Assembly: GCF_005048155.1 (NCBI RefSeq)
Contig: NZ_SUMB01000002.1
Span: 868,001-932,000 of the forward strand
Origin: Streptomyces piniterrae
GTDB taxonomy: Bacteria > Actinomycetota > Actinomycetes > Streptomycetales > Streptomycetaceae
Length of the DNA: 64,000 nt
Direction: 5' to 3'
A program made the position numbers and the translations under genes. Shown piece by piece: positions 27,192 through 35,906 of this stretch; the first letter of the stretch is position 1, and every line of letters begins with the position of its first letter. A model generated the notes under the pieces. The model was not told the origin of the DNA, ran no database searches, and saw nothing but the letters and a program-made list of their open reading frames with translations.

Positions 27192-29036
27192 ATGCGGGGG
27201 CTGGTCGCACGCCTCCGCGAGCGGTTTTCTGGAGGTGTGACTCCGGGCGGACGAGAGACGGCGGGCGCGACCGGAGGCCGTCCGAGCGAGGATCTCGTAC
27301 GGGCCGTCCGAGCCGCCGGCATCGTTGACGAGCGCCTGCTGGAGGCCGTACGTACGACACCACGAGCGGAATTCGTCCCCGCCGAGCATGTCTCGTACGC
27401 CTATCACGACGCGCCGCTGCCGATCGGGCACGGTCAGGTGACCACCCAGCCGTCCCTCTCGGCCATCATGATCGACGGTCTCGGGCTGCTCGGCGTCGAG
27501 CACGTCCTCGAAGTCGGCACCGGTTTCGGCTTTCAGACGGCTCTGCTGTCTCGTCTGGCCGACGACGTCGTCAGCGTGGAGCTGTGGCCGGACATCAGCC
27601 GGCAGGCGCGGCGCAATCTGGACCGCCGGAGAATCAAGAACGTGGAACTGCGCGTCGGCGACGGCAGCGCCGGCGTGCCGGACCGCGCCCCGTACGACGC
27701 GATCCTCGTCTCCGCCGCCTTCCCGGACGTTCCTGCGCCGCTGGTCGAGCAGCTGCGGGTCGGCGGCCGCCTGGTGCAGCCCCTCGGCCCTGGCGGTCGG
27801 GAGGAAGTCGTGTCCTTCCGGCGGACCGCTGCCGGACTGGAGCGTCGGCGAACCCTGACGCTCGCCTGTTTCGTCCCCCTGCACGGCCGCTACGGCTTTC
27901 CCCCTGATTCCCGGAACGGGTTATTCGGCGCCGCCCCGGAAATTCCGGTAGCCGATTCCGTCAACCGAGGCACCGGAATTTCTTTTCGCAAGCGCAAGGG
28001 GAAATTCACTGTCCCATCGCGCGGGCGCCTCGGAACGTCAGCGAGCGTCCGTCCTCAGGAACTGGCCGATAGTGATGGCGAGGGCCTGGGGCGATTCCTG
28101 GGGAGCGTAGTGCCCGGTGTCCGGGAGTTCCTTGAGCTGGGCATGCGGATACCACTTGAGCCATGTGCCGTGCATGGCCTCGGTTCCCAGTGCGGGGTCG
28201 TTCACCCCGACGACGAGAAGGACCGGGATCGGGTTGTCCGCCACACGGGTGTGGAAGTCGGTGCGCGACCAGGAGTCCAGATAAGCACGGAAGGCCGTCG
28301 GCGAGGAACGTCCCACGGAGCGGCTGACCATGGCGTCGAGCCAGGGGGCGCTGCGCCGTCCGCCGGTGGTGTTGTCGATGATGGCCCTGCGGTTGCCGGG
28401 GCTCTCCGCGGCGCCGGCGAAGAGTTCCCAGGTTTCGCCTTCGAGGGGAAAGCCGGAGGCGGGGACGGGGGAGACCCCGAGGAGGGTGCGGATACGAGAG
28501 GGGGCCTCCAGCAGCATGAGCTGGGCCGCCTTCGCGCCCATGGAGTGACCGAGGACGGAGAACGTGTCCCAGCCCAGGTGGTCGGCGACGGCGAGGGCGT
28601 CCGCGGCGACCTCCTCCATCGTGTACGCGCCGTCGGTCTGCTTGGCCTCGCCGTATCCGCGGCAGTCGACAAAGGCGTAGCTGTACGCGTCCCCGTCCAG
28701 GTGTTCTCGCAACGGGTCGAAGCTGGTTCGGTCGCCGAACCAGTTGTGGAGCAGGAGGATGCGTTCCGCGCCACGGCCCTGCACCTCGTGTGGAAGAACC
28801 TGTCCGGCCACCATGCTCCCTCGTCGCGGGGCGGTCACCCGCGTACGGATGCTGGCGGTGACCTGCGGCCGAGTCTTGCGGGCGGCGGTGGGACCGGTCA
28901 ATGTGCCACGCTGAGGCGGGCTCACGCGCGACGTATGAGGAGTTCGGTGTTGCGGTCCGCGGGGGTACCCGCCATGGCTTCGTGGACGTCGCCGGTCGCA
29001 CCCGTGATGCTGCCGGCGAGGCCGGGCGCGTTGTAG
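27192..29036 (+). CDS. Protein-L-isoaspartate O-methyltransferase with run-on C-terminus
   Basis: The first 236 residues are a complete PCMT-family domain: TTPRAEFVPAEHVSYAYHD (55-73), GQVTTQPS (81-88) and SAM motif I LEVGTGFGFQTALL (106-119), ending LACFVPLHGRYGFPP. PCMTs normally stop about there. Here the frame continues for nearly 380 codons, antisense to the whole alpha/beta hydrolase gene (28038-28814), with no recognisable domain. One extra C in the CCCCC run at about 27900 would give an immediate TGA after GRYGFPP, so the extension probably reflects a lost stop. Codon 243 or so is TTA. Real functional end uncertain. Repairs isoaspartyl residues, or acts in a peptide pathway. Confidence 0.65.
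   Translation: MRGLVARLRERFSGGVTPGGRETAGATGGRPSEDLVRAVRAAGIVDERLLEAVRTTPRAEFVPAEHVSYAYHDAPLPIGHGQVTTQPSLSAIMIDGLGLLGVEHVLEVGTGFGFQTALLSRLADDVVSVELWPDISRQARRNLDRRRIKNVELRVGDGSAGVPDRAPYDAILVSAAFPDVPAPLVEQLRVGGRLVQPLGPGGREEVVSFRRTAAGLERRRTLTLACFVPLHGRYGFPPDSRNGLFGAAPEIPVADSVNRGTGISFRKRKGKFTVPSRGRLGTSASVRPQELADSDGEGLGRFLGSVVPGVREFLELGMRIPLEPCAVHGLGSQCGVVHPDDEKDRDRVVRHTGVEVGARPGVQISTEGRRRGTSHGAADHGVEPGGAAPSAGGVVDDGPAVAGALRGAGEEFPGFAFEGKAGGGDGGDPEEGADTRGGLQQHELGRLRAHGVTEDGERVPAQVVGDGEGVRGDLLHRVRAVGLLGLAVSAAVDKGVAVRVPVQVFSQRVEAGSVAEPVVEQEDAFRATALHLVWKNLSGHHAPSSRGGHPRTDAGGDLRPSLAGGGGTGQCATLRRAHARRMRSSVLRSAGVPAMASWTSPVAPVMLPARPGAL
28038..28814 (-). CDS. Alpha/beta hydrolase
   Basis: 258 residues from ATG 28814 (GAGGGAGC upstream). 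LLLHNWFGDRTSF carries the oxyanion-type HxW region, the nucleophile elbow is LGHSMGAKAAQ, Asp in VVGVNDPAL and His in DTGHYAPQESPQ complete the triad. Cytoplasmic. It resembles the lipase/esterase group that includes haloperoxidase-like hydrolases; the substrate is unknown. Convergent with and partly covered by the run-on methyltransferase frame. Confidence 0.85.
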   Translation of the reverse strand: MVAGQVLPHEVQGRGAERILLLHNWFGDRTSFDPLREHLDGDAYSYAFVDCRGYGEAKQTDGAYTMEEVAADALAVADHLGWDTFSVLGHSMGAKAAQLMLLEAPSRIRTLLGVSPVPASGFPLEGETWELFAGAAESPGNRRAIIDNTTGGRRSAPWLDAMVSRSVGRSSPTAFRAYLDSWSRTDFHTRVADNPIPVLLVVGVNDPALGTEAMHGTWLKWYPHAQLKELPDTGHYAPQESPQALAITIGQFLRTDAR

Positions 29037-30745
29037 GACAGCTCCCGGTAGAGGGAGCCGAGTCCGACGGCGGAGAGGTCGTCGAAGTCGGTGCGGTGCG
29101 GGGCGGCGGATTCGATGAGGGTGGTGAAGAGGGACAGCGTCCCGTCGTGGTTGTCGGCGAGTTCGACGAGGCGTGCGTGTTGGGGGTAGTCGATGTGCGA
29201 GGCGGTGTTGATTTCCCAGAAGGAGCGCTGGGGCGTGGCGTGCGGGTGCGGGGTGATGCGGTTGACGTGGCTGTGACCGTTGATCCATGCCGCCACGTTG
29301 GGGAACCGGCTGAGCAGGGCGATGACCTCTTCGCCGTCGTGCCGTCGCTCTTCGGTGCGCGCGGCGTCACGGCGCCTGGTCATGCTGGGGCTGTGGTGGT
29401 GACTGAAGATGAGGATGTGTGCGTCGTCGGCGCCGATGTTGCGTACCGGCCGACCGTCCGCGTCGTAGTAGCGGGAACTGTGGGCGGCCAGTGTCCGCTC
29501 CAGCCAGTCCAGTTGCCCGCTGCCCAACGACCCTTCGTAGTGACCGCTTCGGTAGGTGGTGTCGATGCTGATGCCGATGACGCCTTCGGCGACGGCGAAG
29601 GAGTAGTACGTCTGGTCGCTGTCGAGGTGGTTCTCGGAGTATCCGTGCCCTGCAGGGCCCGCCCCGGCGTGGGCGGGGTCCAGGTGCGCGCTCAGGTACT
29701 CGTGCGGGGTGAACATGCGGCGCCGCTCGTCGGCGGTCACGGTCCGTGCCCTGGTGGCGTTGCGCTGCAGGATGTCCTTGAGCACGGTGCCTTTGGGGTC
29801 GTCGCCGGTCCGCAGTACGCGGGCGTAGGCGGCCACGTCGGTGTCCGGCACGGAGAAGAGTTTGCGGCCACCGGTGATGTAGTCCCGCAGCATGGGGTCC
29901 TGCGGTGACAGGCATCCGCCCGGCAGGTCGTCGTGGTTGCCGGGGGTCGAGTACCACGGGATGCGCAGGCCCGGACTGGTCAGTGGGCGCATGGCGGCAT
30001 GGAGGTAGCCGGGTATGTGCGGCAGGCCGCGTTGCTTGTCCTGGTCGCGCAGCGCGGCCTCCGGGTGCCAGTACAGCGGGAGGCCGCAGTTGTGGACCCC
30101 TTCGTACGACGCGGCGTCTCCGGTGTTCGGGGTGATCCGGCCGCCGCTCATGAGGGTGAGGAACCACTCCAGCTCCACGGACGAATGGTTGTCGATGTTG
30201 TCGCCGGTGGACATGACGAAGGCGGGCGGCCGGCCGGTGTGGGGCCCGGCATCGAGCGCGTTGACCTGCTCCACGAGTGAGACGGCGCCGGGCACCGACA
30301 GCGCTTCCTGTGTCCGCCACGATCCCGGTGATCCGGCGCGCAGGAATTCGGTGCGCAAGGGGCTTTGGACGTCGGCTATGTGCAGGTCGGTGAACTGCAC
30401 GAAGCAGGCGAGCGGAGTGCGCCGGTCGCGGCGCCCGGGGCTGGTCGCGGCGAGTTCGGAGCGGACGACCAGGGGCCAGCCGGGGCCGGAGACGATGCGC
30501 CGGTAGCCGCTGCCGCCGGTGAGGCGCGCGGCGGTGTCCAGGGTGGTGAGCCCGTACGGTGCGGCCCGCCGTACGCGGGGGCGTACGAGCGGGGGACGGG
30601 GGTCGGCCGGCCGGTGCCCGGCGGCCGGAGACGTGCTGCCGGAGCGCTGGCCCGGCAGTGCCCATGCGGTGCCGCTCGCGGCGAGGGCGGCACCGGAGGT
30701 GAGAAGGAAGCGGCGGCGGTTGGTGGTGGTTTCAGTTCCGGCCAT
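28922..30745 (-). CDS. Tat-exported metallophosphoesterase
   Basis: 607 residues from ATG 30745 (GGAGGG upstream). The N-terminus NRRRFLLTSGAAL is a twin-arginine signal, so it folds before export. Calcineurin-type metal ligands: FTDLHIADVQ, MSTGDNIDN, STPGNHDDL, FSHHHSPS and INGHSHVNR. The layout matches a long actinobacterial metallophosphoesterase family (TIGR03767 in memory) of unknown substrate. Extracellular or membrane-associated phosphatase is the likely role. It shares a direction with the TetR gene upstream but a 220-bp gap separates them. Confidence 0.85.
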   Translation of the reverse strand: MAGTETTTNRRRFLLTSGAALAASGTAWALPGQRSGSTSPAAGHRPADPRPPLVRPRVRRAAPYGLTTLDTAARLTGGSGYRRIVSGPGWPLVVRSELAATSPGRRDRRTPLACFVQFTDLHIADVQSPLRTEFLRAGSPGSWRTQEALSVPGAVSLVEQVNALDAGPHTGRPPAFVMSTGDNIDNHSSVELEWFLTLMSGGRITPNTGDAASYEGVHNCGLPLYWHPEAALRDQDKQRGLPHIPGYLHAAMRPLTSPGLRIPWYSTPGNHDDLPGGCLSPQDPMLRDYITGGRKLFSVPDTDVAAYARVLRTGDDPKGTVLKDILQRNATRARTVTADERRRMFTPHEYLSAHLDPAHAGAGPAGHGYSENHLDSDQTYYSFAVAEGVIGISIDTTYRSGHYEGSLGSGQLDWLERTLAAHSSRYYDADGRPVRNIGADDAHILIFSHHHSPSMTRRRDAARTEERRHDGEEVIALLSRFPNVAAWINGHSHVNRITPHPHATPQRSFWEINTASHIDYPQHARLVELADNHDGTLSLFTTLIESAAPHRTDFDDLSAVGLGSLYRELSYNAPGLAGSITGATGDVHEAMAGTPADRNTELLIRRA

Positions 30746-30969
30746 GAGGCCCTCCGTGCTGTGGCCGGTGTGTGCGGCCACAGCGTGATCACCAAGCGGA
30801 ATATCTCACTCCGAGAGGTTGCGGGGTGAGCCTGGCCGCAAGTTGAACGGTGCCGGAACGTGGAACGCCGATCGTGGGTCGGGTGCGGTCGGCGACCCGG
30901 GTGGCGGGTCGGCAGGCCGTGCCGGTGAAGCGAGGTGCCCGGCCGGAGCGGTGGGGCGCCTGGCCCCGA

Positions 30970-31686
30970 TCAGTCGGTGTCCAGGCCGTCGATCAGGCGG
31001 TCGAGGAACCGGGTGAACGTGGAGTCCGGGTCCAGCGGGCGCCCGGGTGCGGCGAGGGCCTCGGCGAGTTCCGGGTGCCGGCCGTCGGCGGCGACGGCGG
31101 CGAGATAGCGGGCCTCGGCCGCGGTCCGCTCGGGCGACTGCGCGGCCGCGGCCTGTGCGATCTCGTGGGCGACCTGCGCGGCGACGAATCCGGTGAGCTG
31201 GGCGAACACTTCCAGCTTCGCCGCGCCGTCCAGCCGGGTGGGCCGCAGGACGGCCAGGGCGCGTTCCAGGAAGGCCAGCGTGTGCGGGCCGAGTGTCCGG
31301 CGGGCGGACAGCGCGGTGGGGAGCCAGGGGTGACGGAGCATGAGGGCGCGCTGGAGGTGGCCGATCGCCTTCAGGTCGGTGCGCCAGTCGCCGGTGAGCG
31401 GGTCTGCCGTCGGGAGCTCTCCACTGACGTGGTCGACCATCAGTTCCAGGAGTGTCTCCTTGTCGGGGGCGTAACTGTAGAGCGACATGACGCCGGCCCC
31501 GACCTCGGAGGCGACGCGCCGCATGGTGACCGCCTCCAGCCCCTCCGCGTCCGCCAGCGCGACGGCCGCGGCCGTGATCGCTTTGCGGCTGAAGGCGGGC
31601 TTGCGCCCTCTGCTGGGCTGACGGGGGCTCAGCCAGAGCTGCTGGGGGTCGACGCCTGTGGCGCGTGCCCCTTCACCACGGGTCAC
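30970..31686 (-). CDS. TetR-family repressor divergent from the CocE-type hydrolase
   Basis: 238 residues, GTG 31686. The helix-turn-helix is at about residues 34-78: FSRKAITAAAVALADAEG, AVTMRRVASEVGAGVMSLY and SYAPDKETLLEL. The C-terminal half fits the TetR_C_1-type ligand-binding domain. It is transcribed away from the hydrolase gene at 31816, and a perfect 29-bp dyad lies between them (31777-31805), so it very probably represses that gene and responds to a substrate of the hydrolase. Confidence 0.85.
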   Translation of the reverse strand: MTRGEGARATGVDPQQLWLSPRQPSRGRKPAFSRKAITAAAVALADAEGLEAVTMRRVASEVGAGVMSLYSYAPDKETLLELMVDHVSGELPTADPLTGDWRTDLKAIGHLQRALMLRHPWLPTALSARRTLGPHTLAFLERALAVLRPTRLDGAAKLEVFAQLTGFVAAQVAHEIAQAAAAQSPERTAAEARYLAAVAADGRHPELAEALAAPGRPLDPDSTFTRFLDRLIDGLDTD

Positions 31687-31776
31687 GATCTTCTCGTTCC
31701 TCTCCTGGCCACTGGCAGTCGGTCACTGGCAGTCGGTCAACGGCGGCTGGGAGTTGCGTAGTCCATCCAAGCATCA

Positions 31777-31805
31777 GCTATTCTCGTACAAGGTACGAGA
31801 ATAGC
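31777..31805 (+). promoter_or_regulatory. Perfect palindromic TetR operator
   Basis: GCTATTCTCGTAC (31777-31789), spacer AAG, GTACGAGAATAGC (31793-31805): 13-bp arms with no mismatch. It ends 10 bp before the hydrolase ATG (31816), where a bound repressor would block translation initiation or transcription start, and lies 91 bp upstream of the tetR start. Confidence 0.85.
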
Positions 31806-31815
31806 GAGGGGAACC

Positions 31816-33489
31816 ATGACAGCTCACCCGCACCACGTCATACCGAAGCCCAACTGGACCGCGCCGCCCGGCAAACCGCCGTTGTCCGCACGCATGATGA
31901 GGGCGACCTGGCGCGGCCTGCCGGCCAAACGGCACCGAGCCGGCTGGGAACCGGGGCTCGTGGTACCGGCCGCCGACGGCACCCCCTTGCTCACGGACCA
32001 CTACTTCCCCCGCGCGGAGGGCGACTTCCCCACCCTGCTCGTGCGCTCGCCCTACGGCAGGGGCCTGCCCTGGTCACCCATGTACGGCATCCTCTTCGCC
32101 GAACAGGGCTTCCACGTGATCCTGCAGAGCTGCCGCGGCACCGGCGGCTCGGGCGGCCGGCTGGAACCATGGCGCAACGAGCCCGCAGACGGCCGGGCCA
32201 CGGTGTCCTGGCTGCGACAACAGCCCTGGTTCAATGGAACCCTGGGCACCGTCGGCCCCAGCTACCTCGGCTATGTGCAGTGGGCACTCGCCCTGGACCC
32301 GCCACCGGAACTCAAGGCGATGGCGGTACAGGTCGGCCTGCACGATCCCCATGCCTTCTTCTACGCGGGCGGTGCGTTCCACCTGGAGAACGCCCTCGCC
32401 GTCGGCGCCGGCATGACGTACCAGCACCAGGGGACAGCACCCCTCGTGAAGGCGATGCTGCGTCTGCGGCGCCACCTGCGCGACATCACCACCGCACAAC
32501 CGCTGCGCGGGGCGTACGAGTCCGCCCTCGGAGAAGTGCCCTGGCTGGACGAGGTCATGACGCACCCGGACGCCGACGACCCGTACTGGCACGGCATCTC
32601 CCTGGGCGAGGCAGCGGAACGGCTGACCGTGCCCACCAGCCTGATCGGCGGCTGGCACGACGCGCTGGCCCACCAGACCTTCGAGCAGTACGGCCGACTG
32701 CGGAGAGCCGGCTGCGAGACCGCGCTGCTCGTCGGCCCCTGGACACACACCTCCGCGTTCCAGCAGGGCTGGCCCGAGGTGTTCGCCGAAACCCTCGGCT
32801 GGCTGCGCGCACACCTCTGCGACGACCCGTCCGGCGTACGCCCCACCCCCGTACGCGTGCACGTCGGCGGCGAAGAGGCATGGCGCGACCTCGACGACTG
32901 GCCGCCGACCCCGGCCACGACCTCCTGGTTCCCCACCCCGGACGGGCACCTCACCCGGCAGCCCCCCGCCGACTCCACACCGCTGACATCCTTCCGCTAC
33001 GACCCCGCCGACCCCACCCCTTCGGTCGGCGGTCCACTGCTCTCCCGCACCGCCGGCTCCCGCGACAACAGCGCCCTGGAGGCCCGAGAGGACGTCCTGA
33101 CCTTCACCGGACCGCCGCTGACCGAGCCCGTCGACGTCCTCGGCCCGGTCTCCGTGCGACTGCGGATCTCCACGGACACCGGACACGCCGACGCCTTCGC
33201 CCGCCTCTGCGACGTGGACACACAAGGCCGCTCCATAAGCGTCTGCGACGGGCTGGTCGGGCTGCGGACGGCCGGCTCGACCCCCTCGGAGGTCACCGTT
33301 CCGATGAGCCCCACCGCCCACCGCTTCGCCGCCGGGCACCGTATTCGCCTTCAGATCAGCGGCGGCGCCCATCCCCGCTACGCCCGGAATCCCGGCACCG
33401 GGGAGACATCGACCGAGGCCACCGGCCTCATGCCGGTACACATCACCCTGCACACGGGATCGGCATTGACTCTTCCCCAGGTGAGGTGA
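31816..33489 (+). CDS. CocE/NonD-family serine hydrolase (S15-like)
   Basis: 557 residues; GAGGGGAACC precedes ATG 31816. N-terminal alpha/beta-hydrolase domain with nucleophile motif GTVGPSYLGYVQW, the FAEQGFHVILQSCRGTGGS strand typical of X-Pro dipeptidyl peptidase/cocaine esterase enzymes, and the DDPYWHGISLGEAAERL region. A C-terminal jelly-roll domain begins near residue 400 (LTFTGPPLTEPVDVLGPVSV). No signal peptide. Probable ester or amide hydrolase under control of the divergent TetR; substrate unknown. Confidence 0.87.
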   Translation: MTAHPHHVIPKPNWTAPPGKPPLSARMMRATWRGLPAKRHRAGWEPGLVVPAADGTPLLTDHYFPRAEGDFPTLLVRSPYGRGLPWSPMYGILFAEQGFHVILQSCRGTGGSGGRLEPWRNEPADGRATVSWLRQQPWFNGTLGTVGPSYLGYVQWALALDPPPELKAMAVQVGLHDPHAFFYAGGAFHLENALAVGAGMTYQHQGTAPLVKAMLRLRRHLRDITTAQPLRGAYESALGEVPWLDEVMTHPDADDPYWHGISLGEAAERLTVPTSLIGGWHDALAHQTFEQYGRLRRAGCETALLVGPWTHTSAFQQGWPEVFAETLGWLRAHLCDDPSGVRPTPVRVHVGGEEAWRDLDDWPPTPATTSWFPTPDGHLTRQPPADSTPLTSFRYDPADPTPSVGGPLLSRTAGSRDNSALEAREDVLTFTGPPLTEPVDVLGPVSVRLRISTDTGHADAFARLCDVDTQGRSISVCDGLVGLRTAGSTPSEVTVPMSPTAHRFAAGHRIRLQISGGAHPRYARNPGTGETSTEATGLMPVHITLHTGSALTLPQVR

Positions 33490-33513
33490 GGTGAGGTGAT
33501 GTGAGGTGATGTG
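33480..33513 (+). repeat. Short GAGGT/GATGT tandem repeat
   Basis: Six consecutive 5-bp units of the form GAGGT or GATGT straddle the stop codon of the CocE gene. This looks like slippage-generated simple sequence and shortens or extends the last codons of the hydrolase; no other role visible. Confidence 0.6.
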
Positions 33514-33529
33514 GCGGCGATCAGGTCAT

Positions 33530-33893
33530 GTTGCGTGCAGGGTTGCTGAGTTCGGAGTGGAGGGCCGTACTGGAAACTGGCGGTGCGCAGGATCTGGCCG
33601 TCCTCTTCCGGCATCGCATCCACCAGGGTCGTCCTGGACGTCTGCCCCGGCCAGGACTGATCATGCGGCGCAGCCCGACCGCCAACCCTCTTCGTCCGAC
33701 AGAAGTCATCACATATCAGCGGCTTCCGACGGCAGTTGAACTCCCCGGCTCTCGGCCTCTCGCGCTGCGCGGCCCACCCCGACGGACTGATGTCGGTGCC
33801 TTTGACCTGGTGGCCGCGCAGAGCGAGAGCGATCGCCTGGGTGCCGATCCCGCGGGAGCAGTCCATGACCGACGCGGCACTCATACCGAGGCG
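33530..33893 (-). pseudogene. Remnant of a class I methyltransferase
   Basis: On the minus strand, from about 33866, MDCSRGIGTQAIALALRGHQ then VKGTDISPSG is a good match to motif I and the acidic loop of SAM methyltransferases. The following 150 codons lack motifs post-I to III, and only a fragment like GQILRTASFQYGPP near 33593 resembles the C-terminal part of such enzymes. I read this as an internally deleted gene. No intact ORF exists elsewhere in 33514-34119. Confidence 0.45.
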
Positions 33894-34119
33894 TGAGCCG
33901 GTCGCCGCGTTCAGGGCTTCACCCTGCCGGGACATCCTGCGTACCCATCGACATGGATGAGGTGACAGTCAGCCGTGAGCCGACCGTGGAAACGTGCCAC
34001 CGAAGCCTCAGGCAGGAGGCTCGGGTTGGCGGCACCACCCTCATCGTTGAACATTTCGGTGACTCCGGCCGCCGACCGACAACGGCCGCATCAGCGGACA
34101 GGAGCGAGCAGCCCTGGTG

Positions 34120-34740
34120 TCAGGCCAGGGCGGGCGCGGCCTCCCCATCGTCATTCGTGGCCCCGGCTTCCGGTGCTTCGGAGCTCGCCGTAGGAGCGGC
34201 GGCGGGAAGGGAGTAGAAGACGGTCCTGCCCTGCTTGCTGCGGTGTGCCAGGCCCTTGGCGACGAGCGAGTTCTCCAGGGTGTTGCGTACCGCGGTCTCC
34301 GGTGCGGTGTGGTCCGGGTGCTCCTGCGCCAGCAGCTTCGTCATCTCCGCCACCGTGCGCGGCTGCTCGTCGAGCAGCCCGAGAACGCGGTCCGCACGAG
34401 TGGAGTTCCCCTGCCGCGCCTTGCCCCGCGCCGAGATGGCCTTCCGAGTCTTCTTCGCACTCCCCGCCGCCTTGGCCGGAGCCTTCTTCGCCGGCTTGGC
34501 CTTCGGCGAGGTGGTTCCCGAGCGTCGTGCCGCGGGGATGGTCACCGGCTTCGTCACCGGCTCGGTCACCTCGGTGTCGACCTCCGTGGTCGGCGATGTG
34601 ACAGCTTCCTCGCCGGGGGCCGTTGCGAGGTGCTGCTGGAGGTCCTCCAGCTTCGTCCTGAGCTTCTGCAGCTCATCGATCTCTTGCGTGATGCTGCTCA
34701 GCTTCGCAGTCACTTGTGCAGCGAGTTCCGCGTCGGACAT
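34120..34740 (-). CDS. Coiled-coil and winged-helix protein
   Basis: 206 residues, ATG 34740. Residues 1-40 form a heptad-rich coiled coil (ITQEIDELQKLRTKLEDL). A Lys/Ala/Pro-rich linker (residues 65-105, PKAKPAKKAPAKAAG) resembles histone H1-like tails. A winged-helix domain follows (about 110-175: RADRVLGLLDEQPRTVAEM, then TAVRNTLENSLVAKGLAHR). Probably a DNA-binding nucleoid or regulatory protein. Alone on its strand; no partner evident. Confidence 0.68.
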   Translation of the reverse strand: MSDAELAAQVTAKLSSITQEIDELQKLRTKLEDLQQHLATAPGEEAVTSPTTEVDTEVTEPVTKPVTIPAARRSGTTSPKAKPAKKAPAKAAGSAKKTRKAISARGKARQGNSTRADRVLGLLDEQPRTVAEMTKLLAQEHPDHTAPETAVRNTLENSLVAKGLAHRSKQGRTVFYSLPAAAPTASSEAPEAGATNDDGEAAPALA

Positions 34741-35241
34741 GGCACACCTGCTCTCTATTGCCTGATCGACCTGTGGTTGGCTGGATATTACTCACGTTTC
34801 CAGGGAACTAACCCTCCCCGCTTCCCTCACGATCACCGGCACGTGGTATCCGAAGCTCAGTATCGGAGCTGAACAGGCCCTCAAGTACGAGGTGTTCGAG
34901 AGTGGCCTGAACATTCGTGTCAGTTATGAAGGGGAGTTGAACGAGCCAGGCGATACCCCTCCGCGCACCGCTACCGGCACGTTTGCTGCGGCTTTCCTAC
35001 TCGCCCGGCCGGCAGCCCGATGGACGGGCAACGTCGTCCAACACATTCATCACAGCGGCGGTCAACAGGGCAGCTGCACGCGATCAACCGTACTGCCGGG
35101 GAAGGCGATGATGTCAACGTCGTGTGCCGGGATGAAGCCGATCAGGGGGTCCCACCCGGCAGCCCCGTTGGCGCACTCGGCCTCGAAGGTCTCATCTCGG
35201 CTCGGCCGTCGGCAGCACAATCCCGCGGGAACACCAGTCGT
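34741..35241. other. Gene-free region
   Basis: No ORF with a ribosome binding site or recognisable domain, no strong hairpin. Base composition is lower in GC than its neighbours between 34770 and 34940. Confidence 0.4.
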
Positions 35242-35778
35242 TCAGCTGTAGTCGGCGTTCCGGAACGCCGCTTCGAAGAGCCGGTCGGCCAATTCGCCGA
35301 AGGCGGCGCACAACTTCTCGTCGGCGATACCGTCGGCGTAGCCCTGAAACGCCAGTCCGGCGGCCGCCTGGACAGCGGGTGTCGCCAACTCCGGATCGAC
35401 GGGGGAGGGCTCACCGGGCGGCCAGGGCGCCGGCCAGCGCTTGGGCCAGGGAATCGTCCGATGCGGCGGCGTGGGACACCAGTCGTCGCCGATCTCCTGC
35501 ACGATCTCGCGAATGTCACGGCCTGACTGGTGCGCCCCGATCGTCGCCTCGGCCACTCCGTGGGTCGTCCGCCGGATGGCGAACCGTAGGAGTTCACGCG
35601 GCGGGAGCGGCTGCGGATTGAGGGCGACCTCCGAGCCACCATCGAGGGAACGGATCTGTGCCGCACCAGTGGTGAGGACCGGTCCGTGCGGGTGAAACAG
35701 ATCCCAGAGCTCGGGGTGGAGACGCGCCAGCATCCGCATGATCCGCGCGGTGTGTGCTGCGCTGGTCGGACTTCCCAT
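35242..35778 (-). CDS. Hypothetical protein with ALNPQPLPP motif
   Basis: 178 residues; GGAGGCGGCGGAGC precedes ATG 35778. The segment VALNPQPLPPRELLRFAIRR recurs in many actinobacterial hypothetical proteins, and the downstream IPWPKRWPAPWPPGEP is Pro/Trp-rich. No signal peptide, transmembrane segment or catalytic motif. Function unknown. Confidence 0.65.
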   Translation of the reverse strand: MGSPTSAAHTARIMRMLARLHPELWDLFHPHGPVLTTGAAQIRSLDGGSEVALNPQPLPPRELLRFAIRRTTHGVAEATIGAHQSGRDIREIVQEIGDDWCPTPPHRTIPWPKRWPAPWPPGEPSPVDPELATPAVQAAAGLAFQGYADGIADEKLCAAFGELADRLFEAAFRNADYS

Positions 35779-35906
35779 GCTCCGCCGCCTCCACTCTCAC
35801 CAGCTGACGAGGCGTAAGCATATTTCCTGTATACGCTTGAAGTCGCATTTCGGAGGCGGTCGTGTGTCGTGGAGACGTACGGCTACGCCACGCCCGCGCG
35901 CCAAAA

